Made by a program: the position numbers and the translations under genes
Shown: piece after piece, positions 6,479-12,988 of the stretch
How the letters are laid out: each line of letters begins with the position of its first letter
Numbering within the stretch: the stretch's first letter is position 1
The notes under the pieces: model-generated
Database searches by the model: none
What the model saw: only the letters and a program-made list of their open reading frames with translations
Told to the model about the DNA's origin: nothing
Assembly: GCA_028697345.1 (NCBI GenBank)
Contig: JAQVFF010000003.1
Span: 1 to 33,051, forward strand
Length of the DNA: 33,051 nucleotides
DNA from: Candidatus Shapirobacteria bacterium
GTDB lineage: Bacteria > Patescibacteriota > Microgenomatia > 0-14-0-10-38-17
Direction of reading: 5' to 3'

Positions 6479-7403
6479 AAGGATTTTTATTACCAATCTC
6501 TTTTGTTTAATATTCTTATTAGCAACATCACTCTTTGTCCGCTACCATAATAATAAAAGGCCGTTATTATCGCCAATTCCTGATGTAGGCAAAATTATCG
6601 CTGCTTGGAGTCAAGATAAAAAGCCAATTTGGTCACCCGAAGATCGACTAAGTAACCTAGCAACTGCCCAGGTTGATGTTTTAGCTAAGTCTGCCCTGGT
6701 CGTTGACTTAAATAGCAATCAAACCCTTTATGCCAAAGAGGCTAATCAAGTTTTGCCAATCGCTTCCTTGACCAAAATTATGACCGCACTTGTTGCTTTA
6801 GAATCGGCTCCACTTAATTCTAAAATGGTTGTTTCTCACCAGGCCACTCAGGTTGGTGAGGCCACAATGAATCTAAAAACCAAAGAAAAGCTAACTCTGG
6901 AAGAATTGCTTTATGGATTAATGTTAGTATCCGGCAATGATGCCGCTACCGTCATCGCCGAAAATATTACCGGCCGAACCGCTCTTTTTGTTCATTTGAT
7001 GAATGAAAAAACTAATCAGCTTGGACTGAATAACACCCGTTTTTATAATCCTCACGGTCTAGACGAAAAACACACTCCTCCTAATCAAAGCACAGCTTAT
7101 GAGTTGGCCATTTTATCTTATTATGCCCTTGATAAGTTTCCCAGTTTGGGTAAAATCGCTGCCACCGATAGTATTGCTATTGAAGCCAATAGCGACCACC
7201 AAAGACATTATTTAATTAACAACTTAGGATTAGAGAGAACTTACCCCGGATTATTTGGATTAAAACCCGGTTATACCGATTCGGCTGGTTATTGCTTAGT
7301 GGGATTGGCTAAAAAAGAACAAAAAGCAGTTCTAGTGGTGTTGTTAAATTCTCCTAGCCTTAAAACAGACTTAGTCGCTCTTTTAGATTATTGGTTAAGA
7401 TAA
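6468..7403 (+). CDS. dacA: D-alanyl-D-alanine carboxypeptidase (PBP5/DacA family)
   Basis: 311 residues with an N-terminal hydrophobic anchor or signal (6-24). It trims D-Ala from peptidoglycan pentapeptides outside the membrane. The three active-site motifs of this serine peptidase class are SLTK (S100-K103), SGN (155-157) and KPG (266-268, in LKPGYTDSAGYCLVG). The third is usually KTG; a proline variant keeps the key lysine and glycine. The C-terminal beta-domain and amphipathic anchor helix of classic PBP5 are missing, so this is the catalytic domain only. It overlaps fmt by 11 nt and, at its 3' end, overlaps the convergent rpmB by 16 nt. Confidence 0.9.
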   Translation: MKFKRIFITNLFCLIFLLATSLFVRYHNNKRPLLSPIPDVGKIIAAWSQDKKPIWSPEDRLSNLATAQVDVLAKSALVVDLNSNQTLYAKEANQVLPIASLTKIMTALVALESAPLNSKMVVSHQATQVGEATMNLKTKEKLTLEELLYGLMLVSGNDAATVIAENITGRTALFVHLMNEKTNQLGLNNTRFYNPHGLDEKHTPPNQSTAYELAILSYYALDKFPSLGKIAATDSIAIEANSDHQRHYLINNLGLERTYPGLFGLKPGYTDSAGYCLVGLAKKEQKAVLVVLLNSPSLKTDLVALLDYWLR

Positions 7404-7609
7404 ACCTTTACTTTACCTTCTTTTTTAAACCTCTTAAGACAACTGGTGCAAACAATTGTTTTTTTTTCTTGTCCGGAAACCAACAAGGTGGTCTTTTGTA
7501 AGTTGGGTTTACGAACCACCTTTACTCTCTTCTTGATCCATTTTCCAGTTCCAGTTCTAATTACTTTATTGCCGACTACTGGTTTTTTAGCACAAACTTG
7601 ACACTTCAT
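7388..7609 (-). CDS. rpmB: 50S ribosomal protein L28 (bL28)
   Basis: 73 residues. It starts MKCQVCAKKPVVGN, with the L28 pattern of CxxC near the N-terminus and a second CxxC (CTSCLKRF) near residue 55, followed by a basic tail. The middle segment RKPNLQKTTLLVSG fits the conserved NLxxxxx region. It is a large-subunit protein. Its 3' end overlaps the last 16 nt of dacA on the other strand. Upstream, a minus-strand TATAAC (7637-7642) overlaps the plus-strand promoter of the M50 gene, so the two are divergently expressed from overlapping -10 boxes. Confidence 0.92.
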   Translation of the reverse strand: MKCQVCAKKPVVGNKVIRTGTGKWIKKRVKVVRKPNLQKTTLLVSGQEKKTIVCTSCLKRFKKEGKVKVYLNQ

Positions 7610-7635
7610 ATTTTTAAAAATGGGTTAATTTCGTA

Positions 7636-7644
7636 TGTTATACT
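7636..7644 (+). promoter_or_regulatory. Extended -10 promoter of the M50 protease gene
   Basis: TG-T-TATACT predicts a start near 7651 and a 26-nt leader without a Shine-Dalgarno site. The same bases read on the minus strand give TATAAC, a possible -10 for rpmB. A short palindrome (TGTTA-TAC-TAACA) spans both. Confidence 0.55.
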
Positions 7645-7676
7645 AACACAGTAAAGTTACTTTTTCAATTTATATT

Positions 7677-8315
7677 ATGTTCGCAGGTTTGGAAAACCCC
7701 TTCTCTTTATTAATTTTTACTATCAGTTTTCTTTTTTCCCTTTCTGTTCATGAAGCCGCTCACGCTTGGGTTGCTGACCGATTCGGTGACCCGACTGCTA
7801 AATTTTCCGGCCGATTAACTCTTAATCCTCTTGCCCACCTAGATCCTATCGGAACATTACTGCTTCTTTTTTTTGGCTTTGGTTGGGGAAAACCGGTTCC
7901 GATTGATGAATTCAACCTTAATAATCCTCGTCGAGACACTGCTTTAATATCTCTGGGTGGACCAGCAGCCAATTTGATATCGGCGCTTTTTTTTAGTTTT
8001 TTTTGGTGGTCAACTTATCAAATAGGAATAAACAATTTTGTCATCGACAATTTACTACCAGGATTAATCCATCTTAATGTAATTTTGGGAATTTTTAACC
8101 TTTTGCCAATATATCCTCTTGATGGCAGCAAAATCTTAATCGGTATCTTGCCAAAAAAAATAGCTCAAACTACCGAACAGATCTTAAAACAATATGGTAT
8201 TTTTTTAATAATTTTGGTTTTTCTACCCATTTTTTCTGGTCAATCACTCATCAATCTCTTCCTGGTCCCAATCATTAATCTTATTATTACCACCTTTCTC
8301 TTTTGGTTAACCTAA
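7677..8315 (+). CDS. Site-2 protease-like M50 membrane metallopeptidase
   Basis: 212 residues with about five to six transmembrane helices. HEAAH (25-29) is the HExxH zinc motif within the first helix, and NLLPIYPLDGSKIL, further on, is the third zinc ligand motif (NxxPxxPLDG), matching the small YwhC/FlhB-like branch of the site-2 proteases. Between them are the conserved FGDPTAKFSGRLTLNPLAHLDPIG and GGPAANL segments. No PDZ domain is present, as expected for this branch. Such enzymes cut membrane-embedded substrates; the substrate here is unknown. It stands alone, divergent from rpmB. Confidence 0.9.
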   Translation: MFAGLENPFSLLIFTISFLFSLSVHEAAHAWVADRFGDPTAKFSGRLTLNPLAHLDPIGTLLLLFFGFGWGKPVPIDEFNLNNPRRDTALISLGGPAANLISALFFSFFWWSTYQIGINNFVIDNLLPGLIHLNVILGIFNLLPIYPLDGSKILIGILPKKIAQTTEQILKQYGIFLIILVFLPIFSGQSLINLFLVPIINLIITTFLFWLT

Positions 8316-8366
8316 AATTTTTTTAAAGATTTTTTTAATTATGGGGGAATTGAACCTTCAGGTAAA

Positions 8367-8412
8367 GGAGAACAAAAGAATTATTGTTTAATTCGTCCTA
8401 TTTTTTTTCTCC
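8367..8412 (+). terminator. Possible terminator after the M50 gene
   Basis: A 6-bp hairpin (GAATTA 8378-8383, TAATTC 8389-8394) is followed by GTCCTA and eight T residues (8401-8408). An outer GGAGAA/TTCTCC pair (8367-8372, 8407-8412) could close it. The AT-rich stem makes this weak. The rest of 8316-8467 shows nothing else I can name. Confidence 0.35.
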
Positions 8413-8468
8413 AAAAAAAACTTAAAGGAGGCTAACCAAGCTCTCTCTCTTTTTTAAAAATAGGGCAA

Positions 8469-8625
8469 TAAAAGTCCCGCCTCTGAGGTTACTGCAGAAG
8501 TGTTCCCCGGTTAAACCAGGTGGGTTCCTGTCTTGACTTTTTACGGACAAGAACTTCTCGGATCCCATACACTTTTGCTTGGTGAGGAAGACTCTCATGC
8601 AGTCTTTCTCCTCAATGGCAGGACT
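8469..8625 (-). ncRNA. Structured small RNA, 6S RNA-like
   Basis: A promoter at 8632-8660 predicts a minus-strand RNA starting near 8625 with AGTCCTGCC and ending near 8470 with GGCGGGACTTTTATT. The two ends pair over about 16 bp (one A-A mismatch), and the T-rich tail then acts as a terminator. Inside are a hairpin in the 5' strand (GAGAAAGACT with AGTCTTCCTC, one mismatch), an AAGTGT/ACACTT helix and an apical GTTCTTGTC/GACAGGAAC stem that pairs completely with one U-G. Several non-Watson-Crick pairs are U-G on this strand but C-A on the other, which supports the orientation. A long closing stem, open centre and apical stem at about 156 nt fit 6S RNA, which binds RNA polymerase. I see no SRP, RNase P or tmRNA signature. 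The family name is inferred. Confidence 0.6.
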
Positions 8626-8631
8626 AGCTTA

Positions 8632-8660
8632 ATATTAGCAAAAAGGGGTATAAGTGTCAA
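8632..8660 (-). promoter_or_regulatory. Consensus promoter of the 6S-like RNA
   Basis: Minus strand: a perfect TTGACA (8655-8660), exactly 17 nt of spacer, then TAATAT (8632-8637). It is the best -35/-10 pair in the window and lies just past the rplA stop codon. Confidence 0.8.
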
Positions 8661-8679
8661 TCTTGTGAAGAAGCGATAA

Positions 8680-9447
8680 TCAGTCGCTAAAACAAACCCT
8701 AATACCAGGCCCCATCGTAGATGAAATTACTAATTTTTTAATATTATGTCGACCAACTGCTTTAATGAGGGCCTCTAAATTATCTTTTAATTCTGTTGAC
8801 TTTTGACTGGTCCGGCCGAAAACTGTATGGATTAAGGGAAACTTTTTCTCTGTTCTAATTTTTACTCCCGAACTTGCCAACTCCTTAGCTTTTTTAGCTG
8901 GATCAAGAGTAACTGTTCCTTCCTTTGGGTTAGGCATCAGCCCTCGAGGGCCTAAAACTCGAGCGTAGGGAATCAACTTAGGCATCATCTTAGGACTAGC
9001 CAATAAAACATCAAAATCAATGCGGCCTGATTCTATCTTGGTCATTGTTTCCTTATCATCAGCAATAGCAATTAACTTTTTCTTTCCTTTAAAATAAGGA
9101 AAATTAACCCGAGTTGAAAAATTTTCCTGCTTTATCACTAAGTGGGCTTCGGCCATTTCATCAAAACCGGCCCAGGCTGTTTTAGCCAATAAGGATACTG
9201 CTTCTTTAACAGGATAAACCTTGTTTTTATCAACCAATTTTTTAACTTTCAAATATTTTGCTCCAAGAGAGGTTCTCTTCACTTTAGAAGCGGACTTTCC
9301 TTTCTTATCTTCATTTTTCTTTGTTTTTTTGGTTGACTTTTTTTTTGAACTAGATTTTTGAGCCCGATCAACCATTTGATCAGCACCAACTTCAGGATCA
9401 ACACTTGCTCCATTGTTTTTGATAGTAACTGTCTTTTTTTGTCCCAT
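8680..9447 (-). CDS. rplA: 50S ribosomal protein L1 with a long basic N-terminal extension
   Basis: 255 residues. The L1 core starts only at about residue 61 (LGAKYLKVKKLVDKNKVYPV) and contains the diagnostic RVLGPRGLMPNPKEGTV and the C-terminal ISSTMGPGIRV. The first 60 residues are an added low-complexity segment rich in lysine and serine. The core itself is shorter than E. coli L1: roughly 20 residues are missing before the GRIDFDVLLASP segment, in the second (Rossmann-like) domain. L1 forms the mobile stalk at the E site and often represses its own operon. The start is backed by a strong Shine-Dalgarno site (GGAGGTGA); ATG shares one base with the rplK stop (TAATG). Confidence 0.93.
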   Translation of the reverse strand: MGQKKTVTIKNNGASVDPEVGADQMVDRAQKSSSKKKSTKKTKKNEDKKGKSASKVKRTSLGAKYLKVKKLVDKNKVYPVKEAVSLLAKTAWAGFDEMAEAHLVIKQENFSTRVNFPYFKGKKKLIAIADDKETMTKIESGRIDFDVLLASPKMMPKLIPYARVLGPRGLMPNPKEGTVTLDPAKKAKELASSGVKIRTEKKFPLIHTVFGRTSQKSTELKDNLEALIKAVGRHNIKKLVISSTMGPGIRVCFSD

Positions 9448-9869
9448 TATTTCACCTCCACGCCCATGCTTTTGGCAACCCCGATGATAATTTTTTTAGC
9501 CGCCTCTAGGTTGTCAGTATTAAAATCTGACATTTTTTCCTTGGCAATATTGGTAATCTGACTATCGGTTAGAGTTCCAGCCAAATTTCGACCCGGCTCC
9601 GTTGACCCCTTTGACAAATTCAAAACTTTTTTAATAAAATCTGATACTGGTGGCAATTTGGTAATAAAATTAAAACTTCGATCCTCATAAACAGTAATTT
9701 CCACCGGAATAACGCTGCCCTTCTTGTCAACCGTTTGAGCATTATATTGTTTAACGAAGTCCATAATCGGAATACCATGCTGACCTAATACCGGACCCAC
9801 TGGTGGAGCCGGAGTTGCTTCCCCGGCTGGTAAATTCAATTTAATCTTGGAAATAATTTTTTTAGCCAT
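9447..9869 (-). CDS. rplK: 50S ribosomal protein L11
   Basis: 140 residues, the normal length. It begins [32 protein letters not shown], the proline-rich N-terminal domain that contacts elongation factors, followed by the rRNA-binding C-terminal domain ([19 protein letters not shown], and ending [17 protein letters not shown]). With L10 and L12 it builds the GTPase-associated stalk base. A Shine-Dalgarno site (GGAGAC) lies before the ATG. It overlaps the rplA start by one base and follows nusG by 20 nt. Confidence 0.96.
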   Translation of the reverse strand: MAKKIISKIKLNLPAGEATPAPPVGPVLGQHGIPIMDFVKQYNAQTVDKKGSVIPVEITVYEDRSFNFITKLPPVSDFIKKVLNLSKGSTEPGRNLAGTLTDSQITNIAKEKMSDFNTDNLEAAKKIIIGVAKSMGVEVK

Positions 9870-9889
9870 AACTGTCTCCGTTAATTTTA

Positions 9890-10468
9890 TTAAGCTTTTC
9901 TCGCTTGCAGAAAATCAAGTTCTACCGGAGTTTCTCTGCCAAAAATAGACACCATTACTCGTAATTTTCCTCTTTCCTTGTCAATATTGTCAATTGTCCC
10001 CAAGAACCCAGAAAACGGCCCATCAACAATTTTTACTGCTTCGCCAACAGTAAACTTGACCGTATATTTCGGTTTTTCTGTTGCTAAGTAGTTCTTAATC
10101 ACCTTAATTTCTCTTTCTGTTACCGGAATTGGCTGATCACCAGCACCGACAAAGCCGGTCACCCCTTCACTTCCTCGAGCAGCCGCCCAAGAATTATCGT
10201 CAAAAACCATCTTAATAAAAATATAGCCAGGAAAAAGCATTTCTTCTTTAGTAAAACGTTTTCCTGACCTGATTTTCATCCTCTCCTCAGTTGGTATTAA
10301 AACTTCGAAAAATTTATCTTCTAATTTTAATGATTGTATTCTTTGTTGCAATATTTTGGCCACCCTGGCTTCTTGGCCAGAGTAGGTGTGAAGAATATAC
10401 CATTTAGCATTGGGATGATCGTTCTCGTTAATCACCCAGTGATTCTTAGTCTTTTTTTTATCTACCAT
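9890..10468 (-). CDS. nusG: Transcription elongation/antitermination factor NusG
   Basis: 192 residues. The N-terminal NGN domain is seen from residue 21 ([19 protein letters not shown]) to [23 protein letters not shown], which carries the region that contacts the RNA polymerase clamp. The C-terminal KOW domain follows ([19 protein letters not shown], then [11 protein letters not shown]) and links to ribosomal S10 or Rho. An extra 15-20 polar residues precede the NGN domain. It follows secE by 11 nt in the usual secE-nusG pair. Confidence 0.95.
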   Translation of the reverse strand: MVDKKKTKNHWVINENDHPNAKWYILHTYSGQEARVAKILQQRIQSLKLEDKFFEVLIPTEERMKIRSGKRFTKEEMLFPGYIFIKMVFDDNSWAAARGSEGVTGFVGAGDQPIPVTEREIKVIKNYLATEKPKYTVKFTVGEAVKIVDGPFSGFLGTIDNIDKERGKLRVMVSIFGRETPVELDFLQARKA

Positions 10469-10479
10469 AATTTTTAAGC

Positions 10480-10665
10480 CTAGTAACCAATAATCAATCT
10501 AATTAGTCGACTGAAAATAAAGTCCGATCCAGTTAAAAAGAGGCCGACGACAAGAGAAATAATAATCACTACCACGGTTAAATTGATAATTTCTCTTTTG
10601 GTCGGCCAAACAACTCTTTTAAGCTCGTTTTGAGCCTCTATTAAGAACTTACCAATGTTTACCAT
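10480..10665 (-). CDS. secE: Preprotein translocase subunit SecE
   Basis: 61 residues, the short single-helix form. The conserved amphipathic segment FLIEAQNELKRVVWPTKREI (with the VxWPT/R signature) precedes one transmembrane helix (about 28-48). SecE clamps SecY in the membrane. The position between rplL and nusG on the minus strand supports the call; the secE-nusG linkage is near-universal in bacteria. Confidence 0.93.
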   Translation of the reverse strand: MVNIGKFLIEAQNELKRVVWPTKREIINLTVVVIIISLVVGLFLTGSDFIFSRLIRLIIGY

Positions 10666-10690
10666 AAGACCTATTCTACCACAGACAGTA

Positions 10691-11104
10691 TTATTTCAAT
10701 TCTATCTTGCCCCCGACTTCTTCTAGTTTTTTGGCAGCTTCCTCTGCCTCTTCTTTTTTAACATCCTTAACAATTTCGACAGGAGCACTCTCTACCAATT
10801 CCTTAGCCTCTTTGAGACCCAAGTTTGGATTAATTTCCCTGACTGCCTTGATCAGGCCAATTTTATTACTACCAATTTCTTGAAGAGACACCGTATAGGC
10901 TGACTTTTCTTCTGTTGAAACACTGTCACTAACAGCCGCTTGAGCAACTGGAACATTAGTAATAGCGGAAACACCAAATTTTTCTTCTAGAGCACTAATC
11001 AAATCGGCTAACTCCAAAACAGACAATGAACCGATTTCCTCGATTAATTGACCAACTTTTTTTGATTGTTCTTTATTTTCTTTCTTTTTCTTATCCTCAG
11101 TCAC
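10691..11104 (-). CDS. rplL: 50S ribosomal protein L7/L12
   Basis: 137 residues. A charged N-terminal extension of about 17 residues precedes the dimerisation helices (LIEEIGSLSVLELADLISALEEKFGVS), a short hinge rich in A, V and S, and the globular C-terminal domain (KIGLIKAVREINPNLGLKEAKELVESAP), which recruits translation factors. The start is GTG at 11104, chosen because a strong Shine-Dalgarno site (AAGGAGGTG) lies 6-7 nt upstream; its first base is shared with the rplJ stop (TAGTG). It is coupled to rplJ, as expected for the stalk proteins. Confidence 0.95.
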   Translation of the reverse strand: MTEDKKKKENKEQSKKVGQLIEEIGSLSVLELADLISALEEKFGVSAITNVPVAQAAVSDSVSTEEKSAYTVSLQEIGSNKIGLIKAVREINPNLGLKEAKELVESAPVEIVKDVKKEEAEEAAKKLEEVGGKIELK

Positions 11105-11631
11105 TATTTTTCACCTCCTTGTTGATTTTGTAACACTCTAATAGTTGAGGTAAAATTTTGTATTGGTGCACCAAGGGTAAATAGTAGATGACTTAAATTG
11201 GCAGCTAATCCTCCAACCAACATTGCCCTAAGATTATCTATCGAAGGCAAAGTGGCTAATCGAAGCATCTCTGAACCGTCAAAATATTGCTTCGTCTTAG
11301 TAAAAAAACCCAGCTTTAGGTCCGGATCAAGGCTATTTTCCTTCAAAAAATCGCAAAGGGTTGACAGGGGAGCCGTTTCGTCGGTCAAACTAAACAAACA
11401 GACCGTTGGTCCAGTTATTGGCTGATCAAGGTCAACATTATCTTCAATCGCCCGACCAAAGAGACTATTACGTATTACTTTCAATTGTCCCCCCACCTGA
11501 CCAACTCTCTGACGTAATTGATTAAAGAAATTAGCATCCCAACCCTGATAACCAACCAAAAAAAACCCTTTAGAATCTTTAATCTTGGCTTTTAAGTCGT
11601 CGATTTCGTAAACTTTTGTTTGTTTGACCAT
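11104..11631 (-). CDS. rplJ: 50S ribosomal protein L10
   Basis: 175 residues. The order of segments (YEIDDLKAKIKDSKGFFLVGYQG, then LRQRVGQVGGQLKVIRNSLFGRAIED, then GPTVCLFS) is that of L10, the base that carries L12 dimers. It is first in the minus-strand operon with rplL, secE, nusG, rplK and rplA. The ATG at 11631 follows directly on the T-run of a leader hairpin, and its Shine-Dalgarno site (AGAGGTG) lies inside that hairpin, so initiation is probably controlled by leader structure. Confidence 0.95.
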   Translation of the reverse strand: MVKQTKVYEIDDLKAKIKDSKGFFLVGYQGWDANFFNQLRQRVGQVGGQLKVIRNSLFGRAIEDNVDLDQPITGPTVCLFSLTDETAPLSTLCDFLKENSLDPDLKLGFFTKTKQYFDGSEMLRLATLPSIDNLRAMLVGGLAANLSHLLFTLGAPIQNFTSTIRVLQNQQGGEK

Positions 11632-11657
11632 AAAAAAACACCTCTTGCCGAGGTGTT
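11632..11657 (-). terminator. Attenuator hairpin covering the rplJ ribosome binding site
   Basis: Minus strand: AACACCTC (11650-11657) pairs with GAGGTGTT (11637-11644), followed by a run of T directly before the ATG. The right arm contains the Shine-Dalgarno AGAGGTG, so the hairpin can both end transcription and hide the binding site. A competing pairing joins TGCCGAGGT (11687-11695, minus strand) with ACCTCGGCA (11646-11654), which would open the terminator. Confidence 0.75.
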
Positions 11658-11760
11658 ACCAATTATGAACAACCCTTATTTTGGTTACCTCGGCAGGAAA
11701 TTAAGCTTTAAGAAAACAATAAGCACCTGCTGTCTTTGGCGAAAACAGACTTATTTTTAC
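11637..11760 (-). promoter_or_regulatory. L10-type ribosomal protein leader
   Basis: The rplJ leader holds AGACAGCAGGTGCTT on the minus strand (11721-11735). This matches the conserved core of the L10 leader seen in Gram-positive bacteria, where the L10-L12 complex binds and represses. It precedes a terminator/antiterminator pair ending at the rplJ start codon. The exact 5' boundary of the element is my estimate. Confidence 0.75.
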
Positions 11761-11890
11761 CATAAGGTTCAACTAAAGTCAATGATTAATAAGAAAAAGC
11801 AAATCTGTCAACTTCTAACAATTTAGTTTTTTGATTATTTTACTTCTCTGTTAATTAACACCTCAAAAGACATCTTTTAAGGCTATTTAT

Positions 11891-11918
11891 ATTATAGTTA
11901 TTTTTTTCCTCTTGACAA
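11891..11918 (-). promoter_or_regulatory. Promoter of the rplJ operon
   Basis: Minus-strand TTGTCA (11913-11918) and TATAAT (11891-11896) are 16 nt apart, giving a leader of about 250 nt before rplJ. Its -35 overlaps the -35 of the divergent helix-turn-helix gene. Between this promoter and the L10 core (about 11761-11885) I recognise no further element. Confidence 0.7.
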
Positions 11919-11941
11919 AATAATTAATATTTTGATATATT
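11912..11941 (+). promoter_or_regulatory. Divergent promoter of the helix-turn-helix gene
   Basis: TTGACA (11912-11917), an 18-nt spacer, then TATATT (11936-11941) preceded by TG-A, an extended -10. The -35 shares five bases with the -35 of the rplJ promoter on the other strand. Confidence 0.65.
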
Positions 11942-11976
11942 TATTACTAGAAAACCTAATTAAGAAACCTATAATA

Positions 11977-12204
11977 ATGAATACTCCTAAAGTATCGGCT
12001 AGTAAAAAACTATCTCTTAATAGCCTTCCTGATTTATTAACTGTTCGTGAGGTTGCTGAATTATTGCGCGTATCTCCACTGACAATTAAGCGTTGGGGCA
12101 AACGAGGTAAATTACCGGCAATACGAATCAATTCCCGAGGCGATCGCCGCTACCGTAAAGAACAGGTTCTTTGGCTTTTGGGTATCCAGGAAAAAAAAGA
12201 CTAG
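11977..12204 (+). CDS. Small MerR/excisionase-type helix-turn-helix protein
   Basis: 75 residues from ATG 11977. From residue 23 it reads LTVREVAELLRVSPLTIKRW, the helix-turn-helix of the excisionase/MerR-like (HTH_17) family, followed by GKRGKLPAIRINSRGDRRYRKEQVLWLL, the wing with RRY that contacts DNA. It has no other domain. I chose ATG 11977 because the longer open frame (from TTG 11932) begins inside the -10 region of its promoter. It is divergent from the rplJ operon with overlapping -35 boxes, so control of that operon or of itself is plausible but unproven. It ends 4 bases before the 3' end of the convergent wecG-like gene. Confidence 0.75.
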   Translation: MNTPKVSASKKLSLNSLPDLLTVREVAELLRVSPLTIKRWGKRGKLPAIRINSRGDRRYRKEQVLWLLGIQEKKD

Positions 12205-12208
12205 TCCT

Positions 12209-12958
12209 CTATGGTCTATTTTTTAGTTTTTTGTTAATTACCAAAAAAACAAACTTCAATAACGATATTTGCCTTTTCCACCTCCAAGGCTCTTTAGACA
12301 ATCGCCATAGCCACTCCAATCCTAGGTCTCTAAATAGTCTTGGTGCTCGTTTAACTCGCCCACTTAAAAAGTCAAACGACCCCCCCACACCCACGGCAAC
12401 CCTTACCGGAATTTTTTCTAAATTTCGCCTAATCCATTGTTCTTGTTTTCCAGCTCCATAGGCAACAAAAATAAAATGACAACTTTTTTGGCCAATTTTC
12501 TCTTTAATAATCTTTCTATTTTCTTTATCACCTGATGAATCGGCCCAACCAGAATGAGTTCCCAAAACATTCAGGCCATATTTTTCTTTTAAATTTAGGG
12601 CACATTTTTGGGCTATTCCATCTTTGGCACCCAACAGAAAAACTGACCAGTCATTTTTTGGAGCTATCCGACAAATGTCAGTCATTAAATCAACACCAGC
12701 GACTCTTTCTTTACAACCTCTTTTACCGTAAAGAAGTCTAGAAGCCCAAACAAGACCAATACCATCTGGTATTGCTAAGGCCGCTTTATTTAAAATAGCG
12801 GCAAATTCTTTATTTTTTTGAGCCAAAACAATAAATTCTGGATTAGGGGTAACAATGTAATGTTTCTGGTTATCGGCGGCTATTTTAGAAACCTTCTCTA
12901 AAATTTCCTCTTTGCTTTGGGTGTTAATCTTAACACCCAAAATGTCAATTTTTGCCAT
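12209..12958 (-). CDS. WecG/TagA/CpsF-family glycosyltransferase
   Basis: 249 residues, the usual size of family GT26. It has the full signature order: ILGVKIN at the start, YIVTPNPEFIVLAQKN, then AALAIPDGIGLVWASRLL (with the conserved PDG), GVDLMTDI, VFLLGAKDGIAQ, and CHFIFVAYGAGKQEQWI. Members transfer N-acetylmannosamine or a related sugar to undecaprenyl-diphosphate-GlcNAc on the inner membrane face. The exact sugar is unknown here. It follows mreB by 30 nt on the same strand, which ties it to envelope synthesis. The ATG at 12958 has no close Shine-Dalgarno site. Confidence 0.88.
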   Translation of the reverse strand: MAKIDILGVKINTQSKEEILEKVSKIAADNQKHYIVTPNPEFIVLAQKNKEFAAILNKAALAIPDGIGLVWASRLLYGKRGCKERVAGVDLMTDICRIAPKNDWSVFLLGAKDGIAQKCALNLKEKYGLNVLGTHSGWADSSGDKENRKIIKEKIGQKSCHFIFVAYGAGKQEQWIRRNLEKIPVRVAVGVGGSFDFLSGRVKRAPRLFRDLGLEWLWRLSKEPWRWKRQISLLKFVFLVINKKLKNRP

Positions 12959-12988
12959 GTTTTTGTTTTACCAAAAAACCTTAATTTG

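Noticed and set aside
7760-7972. An open frame antisense to the M50 protease
   Set aside because: No family signature and fully inside a well-supported gene; a chance shadow frame.
8470-8630. The structured RNA on the plus strand
   Set aside because: The consensus promoter lies on the minus strand, and two wobble pairs would become C-A mismatches on the plus strand.
11970-11975. A TATAAT box as the promoter of the helix-turn-helix gene
   Set aside because: It touches the ATG at 11977, so the transcript would start inside the coding region; the upstream TTGACA/TATATT pair fits better.
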